DNA of 23,339 nt from assembly GCA_045652765.1 (NCBI GenBank), contig JAZOLG010000021.1:1-23339 (forward strand). The letters run 5' to 3'. The notes beneath the pieces are model-generated. The model was not told the origin of the DNA. It made no database searches and saw only the letters and a list, made by a program, of their open reading frames with translations. This document shows positions 16,774 through 23,339 of this stretch, piece after piece (the stretch's first letter is position 1; each line of letters starts with the position of its first letter). A program made the translations under genes and the position numbers. The DNA comes from UBA1231 sp045652765 (GTDB lineage: Bacteria > Bacillota_I > Bacilli_A > ML615J-28 > CAG-313).

Positions 16774-17532
16774 ATGAGAATTGGACAAAATACTGTGTTT
16801 GAACGTGCAGCAAGTTTTGAATGTTCAAACAGAGCTACTATGGGTGGAGTTGCAAGAAAAACAATTGCAATGCTACTGACTGCTTTGATAAGTGCTTTAA
16901 TATGCATGCGCTTTGTTGAAAGTTTAAGCAGCCTTGCAGATGAAATTGTAATTTTTGGTTATTTAATTTCACCAATTTTGACTTTTGTTTTATCAATGAT
17001 TATGAGTTTTAATCCAAATGCAGCTAAAACATTGGCTATACCTTATGCAATTTTAGAAGGAGTGAGCATAGGTTCTTTGGCTGGTTTATTAACAGCACTT
17101 TTAGGCGCTCTTGGAGGTATGATTATTGGTTTAGCATTAGTAATTACTTTATCATTTTTCCTAGGTTCAGCTGTATTGTACTGTACAGGAATAGTTAAAG
17201 TAGGTTTAGGATTAAGAAAATTTGCATTTTCAGCTTTATTTGGATTATGCATTAGTTCACTAATGATATGGATAATGGGAATTTTCAATAATGATATATA
17301 TTCATTTTTCTATGGAGATAATAACATATCATTAATTATAGCAATAGTTTACGTGATAATTGCTGTTGTATATAGTTTGATTTCTTTGGACAATGCCAAA
17401 AAATTAGTTGATTCAGGACTAGATCAAGTGTATGAATGGTATGCAGCCTTTGGTATTGTTTTGAATGTTATTTGGCTATTCTGGGAAGTATTAAGATTAA
17501 TTTTAATTCTTATTTCTCGTTCTGAAAAGTAA
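16774..17532 (+). CDS. Bax inhibitor-1-like (BaxI_1) membrane protein
   Basis: This 252-residue protein has seven hydrophobic helices after a polar N-terminus of about 28 residues containing the MGGVARKT stretch. The YAILEGVSIGSLAGL segment (about residues 91-105) and the C-terminal EWYAAFGIVLNVIWLFWEVLRL (as EWYAAFG and WLFWEVLRL, about 221-243) match the bacterial Bax-inhibitor-1-like family PF12811, related to YccA/YbhL. Proteins of this superfamily sit in the cytoplasmic membrane, and some are pH-sensitive calcium leak channels. The role here is unknown. It is a single gene between its own promoter and that of gap. Confidence 0.8.
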   Translation: MRIGQNTVFERAASFECSNRATMGGVARKTIAMLLTALISALICMRFVESLSSLADEIVIFGYLISPILTFVLSMIMSFNPNAAKTLAIPYAILEGVSIGSLAGLLTALLGALGGMIIGLALVITLSFFLGSAVLYCTGIVKVGLGLRKFAFSALFGLCISSLMIWIMGIFNNDIYSFFYGDNNISLIIAIVYVIIAVVYSLISLDNAKKLVDSGLDQVYEWYAAFGIVLNVIWLFWEVLRLILILISRSEK

Positions 17533-17547
17533 TATTGAGTATTTTTC

Positions 17548-17576
17548 TTGCTTAAAATTGATTAATATGGTATAAT
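17548..17576 (+). promoter_or_regulatory. gap promoter
   Basis: TTGCTT (17548-17553), a 17-bp spacer, and TATAAT (17571-17576) with a TGG extension. The leader is about 25 bases with AGGAGG at 17592-17597. This is a strong, intact expression signal in front of a gene with a premature stop. Confidence 0.85.
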
Positions 17577-17606
17577 AGCTTGTAAAAAATTAGGAGGAAT
17601 AAAAAA

Positions 17607-18644
17607 ATGGCTGTAAAAATTGCAATTAATGGATTTGGACGTATTGGTCGTTTAGCTTTCAGACAAATGTTTGATGCAGAAGGTTACGAAGTAGTAGCTA
17701 TTAACGATTTAACAAGCCCAAAAATGTTAGCACACTTATTAAAATATGATTCAGCTCAAGGTAGATAGCACTTAGCTGATCAAGTTGCTTGCTCAGAAGA
17801 AGGAGCAGAACAAGGATGGATTTCAGTTGCTGGTAAACACATCAGAATTTATGCTGAAAAAGATGCAAATAATTGTCCTTGGAAAGAATTAGACGTAGAT
17901 GTAGTATTAGAATGTACTGGTTTCTACTGCTCTAAAGAAAAATCAATGGCACACATCAATGCTGGTGCTAAAAAAGTTATCATTTCTGCACCTGCTGGTA
18001 AAGATTTAAAAACTATCGTTTACAATGTAAACCATGAAACTTTAACAGCTGAAGATCAAGTTATCTCTGCTGCTTCATGTACAACTAACTGTATAGCTCC
18101 AATGGCATTTGCTTTAAATAACTATGCACCTATCCAAAGCGGTATCATGACAACTGTTCATGCTTATACAGGTGACCAAATGGTATTAGACGGACCTCAT
18201 AGAAAAGGTGACTTAAGAAGAGCTAGAGCTGCTGCTTGCAGTATTGTTCCTAACTCAACTGGTGCTGCAAAAGCTATCGGTTTAGTAATTCCAGAATTAA
18301 ATGGTAAATTAATCGGTTCTGCACAACGTGTACCTGTTCCTACAGGATCATCTACTATTTTAGTAGCTGTTGTTAAATCAGAAGAAGAAGTTACTGCTGC
18401 TACTGTTAATGCTGCTATGAAAGCTGCTTCAAACGAATCATTTGGATATACTGAAGAACAATTAGTTTCTTCTGACATTATCGGTATTTCTGAAGGTTCA
18501 TTATTCGATGCTACTCAAACAATGGTAGCTCCATTAGGTAATGGTTTATATCAAGTTCAAGTTGTTGCTTGGTACGATAATGAAAATTCTTATACATCTC
18601 AAATGGTACGTACTGCTAAATACCTTATTGAAAATGTAAAATAG
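17607..18644 (+). pseudogene. gap: Glyceraldehyde-3-phosphate dehydrogenase interrupted by one in-frame TAG
   Basis: Read through, this is a 345-codon NAD-dependent GAPDH, the glycolytic enzyme that oxidises glyceraldehyde-3-phosphate to 1,3-bisphosphoglycerate. The ATG at 17607 opens AVKIAINGFGRIGRLAFRQ with the NAD-binding GxGxxG. Codon 54 (17766-17768) is TAG in YDSAQGR-stop-HLADQV. Relatives often have Tyr there, so one base change from TAT/TAC explains it. The frame then continues unbroken: SCTTNC with catalytic Cys158 (numbering the stop as 54), HAYTGDQ, GDLRRARAAA, and WYDNENSYTSQMVRT at the end. Codons remain gene-like and more C-ending than in neighbours, typical of high expression. 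Promoter, ribosome site and terminator are intact. It may be a real nonsense mutation, a sequencing or assembly error, or read-through. An ATG at 17946 could start a fragment lacking the nucleotide-binding N-terminus. Confidence 0.9.
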
Positions 18645-18649
18645 TATTT

Positions 18650-18680
18650 AAAGAAACGGATTTTATCCGTTTCTTTTTTT
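18650..18680 (+). terminator. gap terminator
   Basis: AAAGAAACGGAT (18650-18661) pairs with ATCCGTTTCTTT (18665-18676) around a 3-base loop, with the T-tract running to 18680. It lies six bases after the gap stop codon. Confidence 0.9.
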
Positions 18681-18724
18681 GTTTAAAAAATTCACATAGA
18701 CATAAAATATAATGTGAGGTTTTT

Positions 18725-19762
18725 ATGAAACAAAAAGAAAGAAAAATTGTTTGTATTTGCTTGATAATTATAGCTATATATTTTGGAATAAAATTAGTTG
18801 ATGAGCTTTTGATGATAACCAAATTTTTATTTAAATTGGTTTTTCCAATTTTATTAGGTTTTTTTATAGCATTCATTTTGTACCCTTTTAAAAGATTTCT
18901 ACGTAGTAAAAAACTATCTAACACTTTGTCTTCGATACTTTCAATTGTTTTATTAGCAATTATAATTGGGCTTTTATTCGTTATAATATTACCAAAATTA
19001 ATTAAAGAATTAAGTCAATTTTTGGAACAAATACCAGCCTATATGCTTTACGTTGAAGGAATTTTAGATAATTTATCGAAGAAGATGTTAGGAAACATTA
19101 ATATAAATCAATATATAAAAAAAATATTTTTTGATTCACTAGGGAATTTTTCATTAAAAATAATTGCTATTTTTCAAACAATTATTTCCTATTCTATATC
19201 TATAATTATAGCCGTTTTTATATCAATATATTTGTTATTTGACTATGAAGATATAATTAAAAAAATAAAAGAATTAATAAATAAAACGAAATCACATAAA
19301 TTGTATAGTTTTGTTTGGGAAGTGAAAGATTCTATATATACTTACCTTAAAGGTTTATTAAAAGCAAATACTATTTTATTTATAGTCTCGTCATTATTAT
19401 TTTGGTTTATAGGATTAGAATATTTTTATATAATTGCTTTAATTTTTGCTATTACAAATGTTATTCCGTATTTGGGGCCATATATAGGTGGTGGATTTGC
19501 TGTTGTAATTTCATTAAATTATTCAACTAACAAAGCGCTTTTGACTTTTTTTGCAGTTATTCTTCTTCAATTTATTGATAATTACATAGTAAGTCCCAAA
19601 ATTCAATCTTCTAACATGAATGTAAACCCAGTTAAAATTATAATTTCAATATTCATTATGGGATCGTTGTTTGGTATTTTTGGAATGATTTTGGCAGTTC
19701 CAATAGTATCAATTATAGATAATTTAATAAAACATTTTATTGTAAAAAATGATAAATCGTAA
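18725..19762 (+). CDS. AI-2E family transporter (UPF0118)
   Basis: This 345-residue integral membrane protein has about eight helices. The N-terminal pair (about residues 8-28 and 32-55) is followed by an amphipathic linker (about 80-145) and then the C-terminal helical bundle. The family mark ITNVIPYLGPYIGGGFAVV (about 247-265) is present, with FIDNYIVSPKIQ and a last block IFGMILAVPIVSIIDNL. Members include the E. coli AI-2 exporter TqsA and ion/proton exchangers, so the substrate cannot be assigned. The start at 18725 follows GTGAGG. A TATAAT at 18708-18713 is too close to be a usable -10 for this ribosome site, and no convincing promoter was found after the gap terminator. Confidence 0.85.
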   Translation: MKQKERKIVCICLIIIAIYFGIKLVDELLMITKFLFKLVFPILLGFFIAFILYPFKRFLRSKKLSNTLSSILSIVLLAIIIGLLFVIILPKLIKELSQFLEQIPAYMLYVEGILDNLSKKMLGNININQYIKKIFFDSLGNFSLKIIAIFQTIISYSISIIIAVFISIYLLFDYEDIIKKIKELINKTKSHKLYSFVWEVKDSIYTYLKGLLKANTILFIVSSLLFWFIGLEYFYIIALIFAITNVIPYLGPYIGGGFAVVISLNYSTNKALLTFFAVILLQFIDNYIVSPKIQSSNMNVNPVKIIISIFIMGSLFGIFGMILAVPIVSIIDNLIKHFIVKNDKS

Positions 19763-19830
19763 AATGTTTAATTACTTAAGGATAATTACCAAAATTTACT
19801 AAGGAAAAAATCAAAAAAATTATGCTATTT

Positions 19831-19860
19831 TTAACATAAAAATAATTTCTATGATATAAT
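19831..19860 (+). promoter_or_regulatory. Promoter of the tandem membrane-protein pair
   Basis: TTAACA (19831-19836), an 18-bp spacer, and TATAAT (19855-19860) with a TGA extension. The leader is about 54 bases, AT-only in long runs, ending in AAGGAGAG. The second gene of the pair has no promoter gap, so both probably share this one. Confidence 0.75.
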
Positions 19861-19920
19861 ATGTATAGGTTTATATATAAAATTTAATATATAATTATTT
19901 TTTGTTAAGGAGAGATGTAT

Positions 19921-21606
19921 ATGTTAACTACAAGAAGTCAAAAGTTTATAATGTTTTGCATTGGCTTTTTAGCATTAGTGCTTGGTGCTGTCGTACTTGT
20001 ACCTTTTAAATCAATATACAAAGGCGATGATGTCTTACTAATTGAGGCCTTGTCAAAACTTATTGCAATCCCAATTCTAATCATTTTACTATCAATTTAT
20101 CCAAATAAATTAAAATATATTCAAGTAAAGGGATATCGTGAACAATCTCGCATTGTAAGTGTATTAAGCTATTTCCCAGCAGTTGTATATTTAGGATCAA
20201 TCATGATTGAATCTTTATACTTACTTACTCAAGGTTATGTATTAAGAGATGCTGCGCCTTTTGGTTTATCATCATGGAATCTTTGGTTTGTTGCATTATT
20301 AGTATCGTTTGTGTTAATTATATGTGCTTATAGTGTTCTTCCTAAATATGAAATGCAATTAAATGTATCTGAACATGTTATTCTTGACGTATGTATTTTT
20401 ATCGTTGTATTATGTTTTGGATTCATGTATTATATTATTTTATCTAATACTAATGAAATATTCTTAGAAGCAGGAACTGTTGGTGATAAATTCTTATTGG
20501 TTGTATATCTAGCTGGTATTATTGGATTTGTTGGATTATGTGGTTTCTTAAGAAACACTATTCAAAGAGATGAAGTTAATATCAATATACGTATGAATGA
20601 CTTAGATGCAAAATCTTTTGTTGCACGTGTTGCAGAATACAATAGAGCTTATAATGATATTATGGATAACTTTGAAAACTATTTTTCAGAATCTGGTTCT
20701 TTAAGCGTTAACATTGAAGAAGAAGTTCAAGAAGAATTGCAAGAAACTGCAGTTGAAGCTGAATTAATAGAAGCTCCTGTAGAAGAACAATTGGTTGAAG
20801 AAACTCCAGTTGAAGAAAATCCAGTTGAAGAAGCTCCAGTTGAGGAAACTCCAGTTGAAGAAACTCCAGTTGAAGAAGCTCCAGCTGAGGAAAATCAAGT
20901 TGAAGAAGCTCCAGTTGAGGAAACTGCTTCTAATGAACAACTTGAACCTGAAATTGTCGTAGTTCAAACTGAAGAACTTGAAGAAATCTTAACTCAAATT
21001 GTTGAAAAATCTGCGCAAGCTGCTTTATTAGAAGCCGAAATTGAACAAATTAAACAAGAAAAGATTGAAGCTGAACAAGAAAGATTAGCAGAAGAAGCTG
21101 CAAAACAACAAGAAAGAGAAATTGCTGCTAGATTAGCTGAAGAAAAAGCATTAAAGAATAAAGCTGAAATGCAACCATCTTTCAAAAAGTTAGTTTCTCA
21201 CGCAAAATCATTATCTGATATTAATGTAATTGAAGATGATGCTAAAAATCAATTTAGATTCTTATATGGTAAAAAAGCATTCCTTGTATTAACAGATACA
21301 CCTAAAGATTATAGACTAGTATTCATGGTTGATCCTGCTAAAGTTGTAGAATGGTGGAATTTAAATCCTGAAATAAGACCTCGTTCTAACAAAAAAGATA
21401 ATTGGTTTAAATTAACTAATAAAGGATCATTTACTGAAGAAATGTTATTTGATATTATTGAATCTTCAAGAGCATTTGTTATAGCTGAAACTGAAAGACT
21501 TGCTGCTGAAAAAGCTAAAGCTAAAGAAGAAGCTAAAGCAAAAGCTAAAGCTGAACGTGAAAATAAAAAAGCTGTAGAAGCTGAGAAAGCTAACGAAGAG
21601 AAGTAG
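19921..21606 (+). CDS. Six-TM protein with acidic VEE-repeat linker and YjbR-like domain (first of tandem pair)
   Basis: This 561-residue protein is not one I recognise as a described family. Six membrane helices lie at about residues 9-30, 43-61, 79-100, 120-141, 154-175 and 190-212. A cytoplasmic part follows: an acidic repeat linker of [T/A/N]PVEE units at about 285-335, a coiled-coil-like Glu/Ala-rich segment (about 345-415), a globular domain (about 417-522), and a Lys/Ala/Glu-rich tail. The globular domain runs MQPSFKKLV, LYGKKAFLVL, YRLVFMVDP, NWFKL and a final IIESSRAFV. This order resembles MmcQ/YjbR proteins (CyaY-like fold), by eye only. The ATG at 19921 is preferred over 19915 because it sits eight bases from GGAG, and the paralogue also starts with an ML dipeptide. 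Function unknown; likely cotranscribed with the next gene. Confidence 0.75.
   Translation: MLTTRSQKFIMFCIGFLALVLGAVVLVPFKSIYKGDDVLLIEALSKLIAIPILIILLSIYPNKLKYIQVKGYREQSRIVSVLSYFPAVVYLGSIMIESLYLLTQGYVLRDAAPFGLSSWNLWFVALLVSFVLIICAYSVLPKYEMQLNVSEHVILDVCIFIVVLCFGFMYYIILSNTNEIFLEAGTVGDKFLLVVYLAGIIGFVGLCGFLRNTIQRDEVNINIRMNDLDAKSFVARVAEYNRAYNDIMDNFENYFSESGSLSVNIEEEVQEELQETAVEAELIEAPVEEQLVEETPVEENPVEEAPVEETPVEETPVEEAPAEENQVEEAPVEETASNEQLEPEIVVVQTEELEEILTQIVEKSAQAALLEAEIEQIKQEKIEAEQERLAEEAAKQQEREIAARLAEEKALKNKAEMQPSFKKLVSHAKSLSDINVIEDDAKNQFRFLYGKKAFLVLTDTPKDYRLVFMVDPAKVVEWWNLNPEIRPRSNKKDNWFKLTNKGSFTEEMLFDIIESSRAFVIAETERLAAEKAKAKEEAKAKAKAERENKKAVEAEKANEEK
20779..20925 (+). repeat. 15-bp in-frame tandem repeat (VEE[T/A/N]P)
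   Basis: From 20794, consecutive 15-bp units of the form GTTGAAGAAACTCCA run to 20913, with a partial unit to 20925 and a degenerate one at 20779-20793. Eight full units encode VEETP, VEENP, VEEAP and close variants. Most differences are in the fourth codon (ACT, AAT or GCT), the remainder being GAA/GAG and single-base changes. The number is likely to vary between strains by slippage. Confidence 0.92.
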
Positions 21607-21619
21607 GAGGTGAATAATT

Positions 21620-23339
21620 ATGTTATCTAAAGGTGAAAAGATTTTTACAATTATAACTAATTTATTGACATTTGCTTTATGTTTGTTAGTTGTTATTCCA
21701 TTTGGTCAAACTGGTGTAAGTGAAAAAGAATTATTATTTAAAGTTCTTATTGCACCAATTGCTGCATGTGTATTATTCTTATTAAATTCATATGTTAAAT
21801 ATGTAGTTAATGCTGCTGATAATAAATATCTATCATTCTCTGTATATATTACATTATTTGGATATGCTATTTCAATTTTAGCGTATTCTGTAATTTTAAT
21901 GATTAGAACAGGTGCTATTTCTGAAGGTAATATTGGCGCTGTTTATAATATTACTCCTTGGATTGTTTTAACATCTATTTTAGTTGTTTCTACTGTAGTA
22001 TTGTCTATTCTAGCATTAGCAATTCATAAATTTGTATTGTTACTATCTACAAAAGAAAATTTATTCTTTGATATTGTATTATTTATTTTAATGATTGTAT
22101 TTACAGCTGTAATGAAAAGCTTCTTATACAAACATTTAAATATAGAATTAGATGGTAGTGCATTACAATTTATTGTGGCTCCAGCATTAATCGTTCTTGC
22201 TATTGAAACGTTCTTAGGTTATTCAATGCATAACTTCTTAAAATATAATGAAAAATATGTTTATGTATCAAGAGAAGAATTAATCGAAAAATGGAAAGCA
22301 GGACGTGATGAAGTATATCGTCAAGCTCAGTTAGATATTTTATATAATTTATATAAGTTTTCTAAAAACGAACTTGGCATTGAAGATTTAATTTCAACAG
22401 TAGAACCAACTCAAGAAGTTGTTGAAGAAACTGAACCAGTTGTTGTTGAGGAAGCTGAACCAGTTGTTATTGAAGAACCAACTCAAGAAGTTGTTGAAGA
22501 ACAAATTTTAGAAGTTGTTGAAGAATCTGAACCTGAATCTCTTGAAAAACCTGTTCCTGCAGTTATTGAAGTTAAAGAAGAAGTATCTGAAGAACATGTT
22601 GAAAAATTGTCAGAAATTGAATCAAAGATTAATGAACTTATGAAAGCTAAAGAAGAATTAGCTGAAATTGAAGATGAAGAAGTAGTAGTTGAAGAACCAA
22701 AAACTTCTTATCCTCCAAAAGAATTTAAACCTTCTTTTGCTGAAATGGTAAAATATGCTCAAAGTTTTGACGGCGTAACTTATCAAGGTAATGCAGAAGG
22801 AACTAATTATAAATTTTATGTTGGTAAAAAAGTATTCTTGATTTTAGTTGATAATCCTAAAGATTATCGTTTGACTTTCTTAATGGATATACCACAAGCT
22901 TCAGATTATGCTCAAATTACTGCATTCTCAAAAGCAAAGAGTCCAAAAAGTATTTATGCGTTTAAACTTGTAAGTAAAGGTGAATTTGGTGAAGAAGAAA
23001 TTAAATCTATCATCAAAGGATCATACGAAATGCTTGATACTATTAAAGAAAGAGAATTAGCTGCTAAAGAAGCTGAAAAGGCTCGTAAAGCTCAAGAAAA
23101 ACTTGAACAAAAATTAGCTTCTATGTCTGAAGAACAAAGAGTTAAATATCTTGAAAGATTAGCAAAAAAAGAAGCTGAAGCAAAATTAACTCCTGAAGAA
23201 AAGGCACAAGCTGAAGCCGAAAAAGCTGCTGCTAAAGCAAAAGCTGAGGAAGAAAAAGCTGCTGCTAAAGCTCAAGCTGAAGCCGAAAAAGCTGCTGCTA
23301 AAGCAAAAGCTGAGGAAGAAAAAGCTGCTGCGAAAGCAC
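21620..23339 (+). CDS. Paralogue of the preceding gene: six-TM, acidic linker, YjbR-like domain, Lys/Ala-rich tail (3' end cut)
   Basis: The frame is open from ATG 21620 to the right edge, 573 codons without a stop. GGAGGTGA overlaps the upstream gene's TAG, so the two are translationally linked. Helices lie at about residues 8-28, 40-62, 71-94, 111-135, 148-168 and 183-205. An acidic linker with EVVEE/EPVVVEE units spans about 255-320. The globular domain (about 370-475) reads FKPSFAEMV, FYVGKKVFLILVDNPKDYRL, FKLVSKG and IIKGSYEML, aligning with the first gene's MQPSFKKLV, LYGKKAFLVLTDTPKDYRL and IIESSRAFV. The tail is a long Ala/Lys/Glu helix of 11-residue repeats that runs off the window. 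Sequence identity in the membrane part is low, so duplication is old. Function unknown; membrane-anchored with a large cytoplasmic part is the best reading. Confidence 0.75.
   Translation, partial: MLSKGEKIFTIITNLLTFALCLLVVIPFGQTGVSEKELLFKVLIAPIAACVLFLLNSYVKYVVNAADNKYLSFSVYITLFGYAISILAYSVILMIRTGAISEGNIGAVYNITPWIVLTSILVVSTVVLSILALAIHKFVLLLSTKENLFFDIVLFILMIVFTAVMKSFLYKHLNIELDGSALQFIVAPALIVLAIETFLGYSMHNFLKYNEKYVYVSREELIEKWKAGRDEVYRQAQLDILYNLYKFSKNELGIEDLISTVEPTQEVVEETEPVVVEEAEPVVIEEPTQEVVEEQILEVVEESEPESLEKPVPAVIEVKEEVSEEHVEKLSEIESKINELMKAKEELAEIEDEEVVVEEPKTSYPPKEFKPSFAEMVKYAQSFDGVTYQGNAEGTNYKFYVGKKVFLILVDNPKDYRLTFLMDIPQASDYAQITAFSKAKSPKSIYAFKLVSKGEFGEEEIKSIIKGSYEMLDTIKERELAAKEAEKARKAQEKLEQKLASMSEEQRVKYLERLAKKEAEAKLTPEEKAQAEAEKAAAKAKAEEEKAAAKAQAEAEKAAAKAKAEEEKAAAKA
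23210..23339 (+). repeat. 66-bp tandem repeat encoding 22-residue Lys/Ala/Glu units
   Basis: The unit at 23210-23275 is repeated from 23276 to the window edge (64 bases) with only two differences, both in the last ten bases. Each unit encodes AEAEKAAAKAK followed by AEEEKAAAKAQ, so it is itself two 11-residue repeats. Near identity including third codon positions indicates recent duplication. The array probably continues past the edge, and short-read assemblies may collapse it. Confidence 0.93.

Noticed and set aside
17766..17768. TAG as a reassigned sense codon or pyrrolysine codon
   Set aside because: Three complete reading frames in the window, including gap itself, end in TAG, and no other gene contains an in-frame TAG. 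Nothing here suggests a pyrrolysine system.
18708..18713. TATAAT as the promoter of the AI-2E family gene
   Set aside because: Transcription would start after the GTGAGG ribosome site, and there is no -35 box at a suitable distance.
20764..20967. Minus-strand open frame rich in NWSF repeats
   Set aside because: It is the complement of the VEE[T/A/N]P repeat; the apparent repeat protein is an artefact of the 15-bp array.
1..23339. Mycoplasma-type genetic code (TGA as Trp)
   Set aside because: No gene is interrupted by TGA and tryptophan is TGG throughout. The lack of TGA stops alone is expected in an AT-rich genome with few genes sampled.
1..23339. CRISPR arrays, insertion sequences, phage genes or attachment sites
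   Set aside because: No spaced direct repeats, transposase or integrase motifs, or target-site duplications were seen. The only tRNA has no flanking integrase or duplicated end.

Overview
This is an AT-rich chromosomal window, with A/T-ending codons and poly-A/T spacers, from a low-GC Bacillota-type bacterium. Four things support that placement: a Gram-positive PolC replicase with an internal DEDD exonuclease; an apt-rel-dtd gene order; SpoVB-, SpoIIIAH- and TIGR04086-type membrane proteins; and consensus SigA-like promoters with strong GGAGG ribosome sites. The reduced style (many short or degenerate membrane proteins, few intergenic bases) suggests a Mollicutes-related or uncultured gut Bacilli lineage, but this is inference. 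Complete genes stop at TAA or, less often, TAG, and never at TGA. Tryptophan is TGG and no gene is interrupted by TGA, so nothing here requires genetic code 4.

Layout. Positions 1-2512 hold a TIGR04086 membrane protein (minus strand, cut by the left edge), a divergent DUF421/YetF-type membrane protein, and a convergent SpoVB/MurJ-like flippase that overlaps it tail to tail. Positions 2590-10248 are one tightly packed plus-strand block: adenine phosphoribosyltransferase, bifunctional (p)ppGpp synthetase/hydrolase, D-aminoacyl-tRNA deacylase, a 549-residue protein of unknown function that may be a decayed GGDEF/EAL signalling protein, a DUF1189-like membrane protein, a SpoIIIAH-like protein, a terminator, and an RluA-family pseudouridine synthase. 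A minus-strand tRNA-Cys(GCA) at 10249-10322 has its own strong promoter, and its terminator appears to lie inside the last codons of the pseudouridine synthase gene.

Positions 10400-12127 encode a lipoprotein with two HxH/CxCG repeats, probable Ig-like domains and a C39-like cysteine peptidase domain. PolC follows (12230-16696), then a Bax-inhibitor-1-like 7-TM protein. Next is a glyceraldehyde-3-phosphate dehydrogenase gene that is intact except for one in-frame TAG at codon 54, then an AI-2E-family transporter.

The right end (19921 to the edge) holds two tandem genes of the same unusual design: six membrane segments, an acidic VEE-repeat linker, a globular domain resembling YjbR/MmcQ, and a Lys/Ala/Glu-rich helical tail. 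The second gene is cut by the right edge inside a near-perfect 66-bp tandem repeat. This pair is the best candidate for an undescribed system. The GAPDH stop codon and the tRNA terminator embedded in a coding region are the other observations most worth checking.
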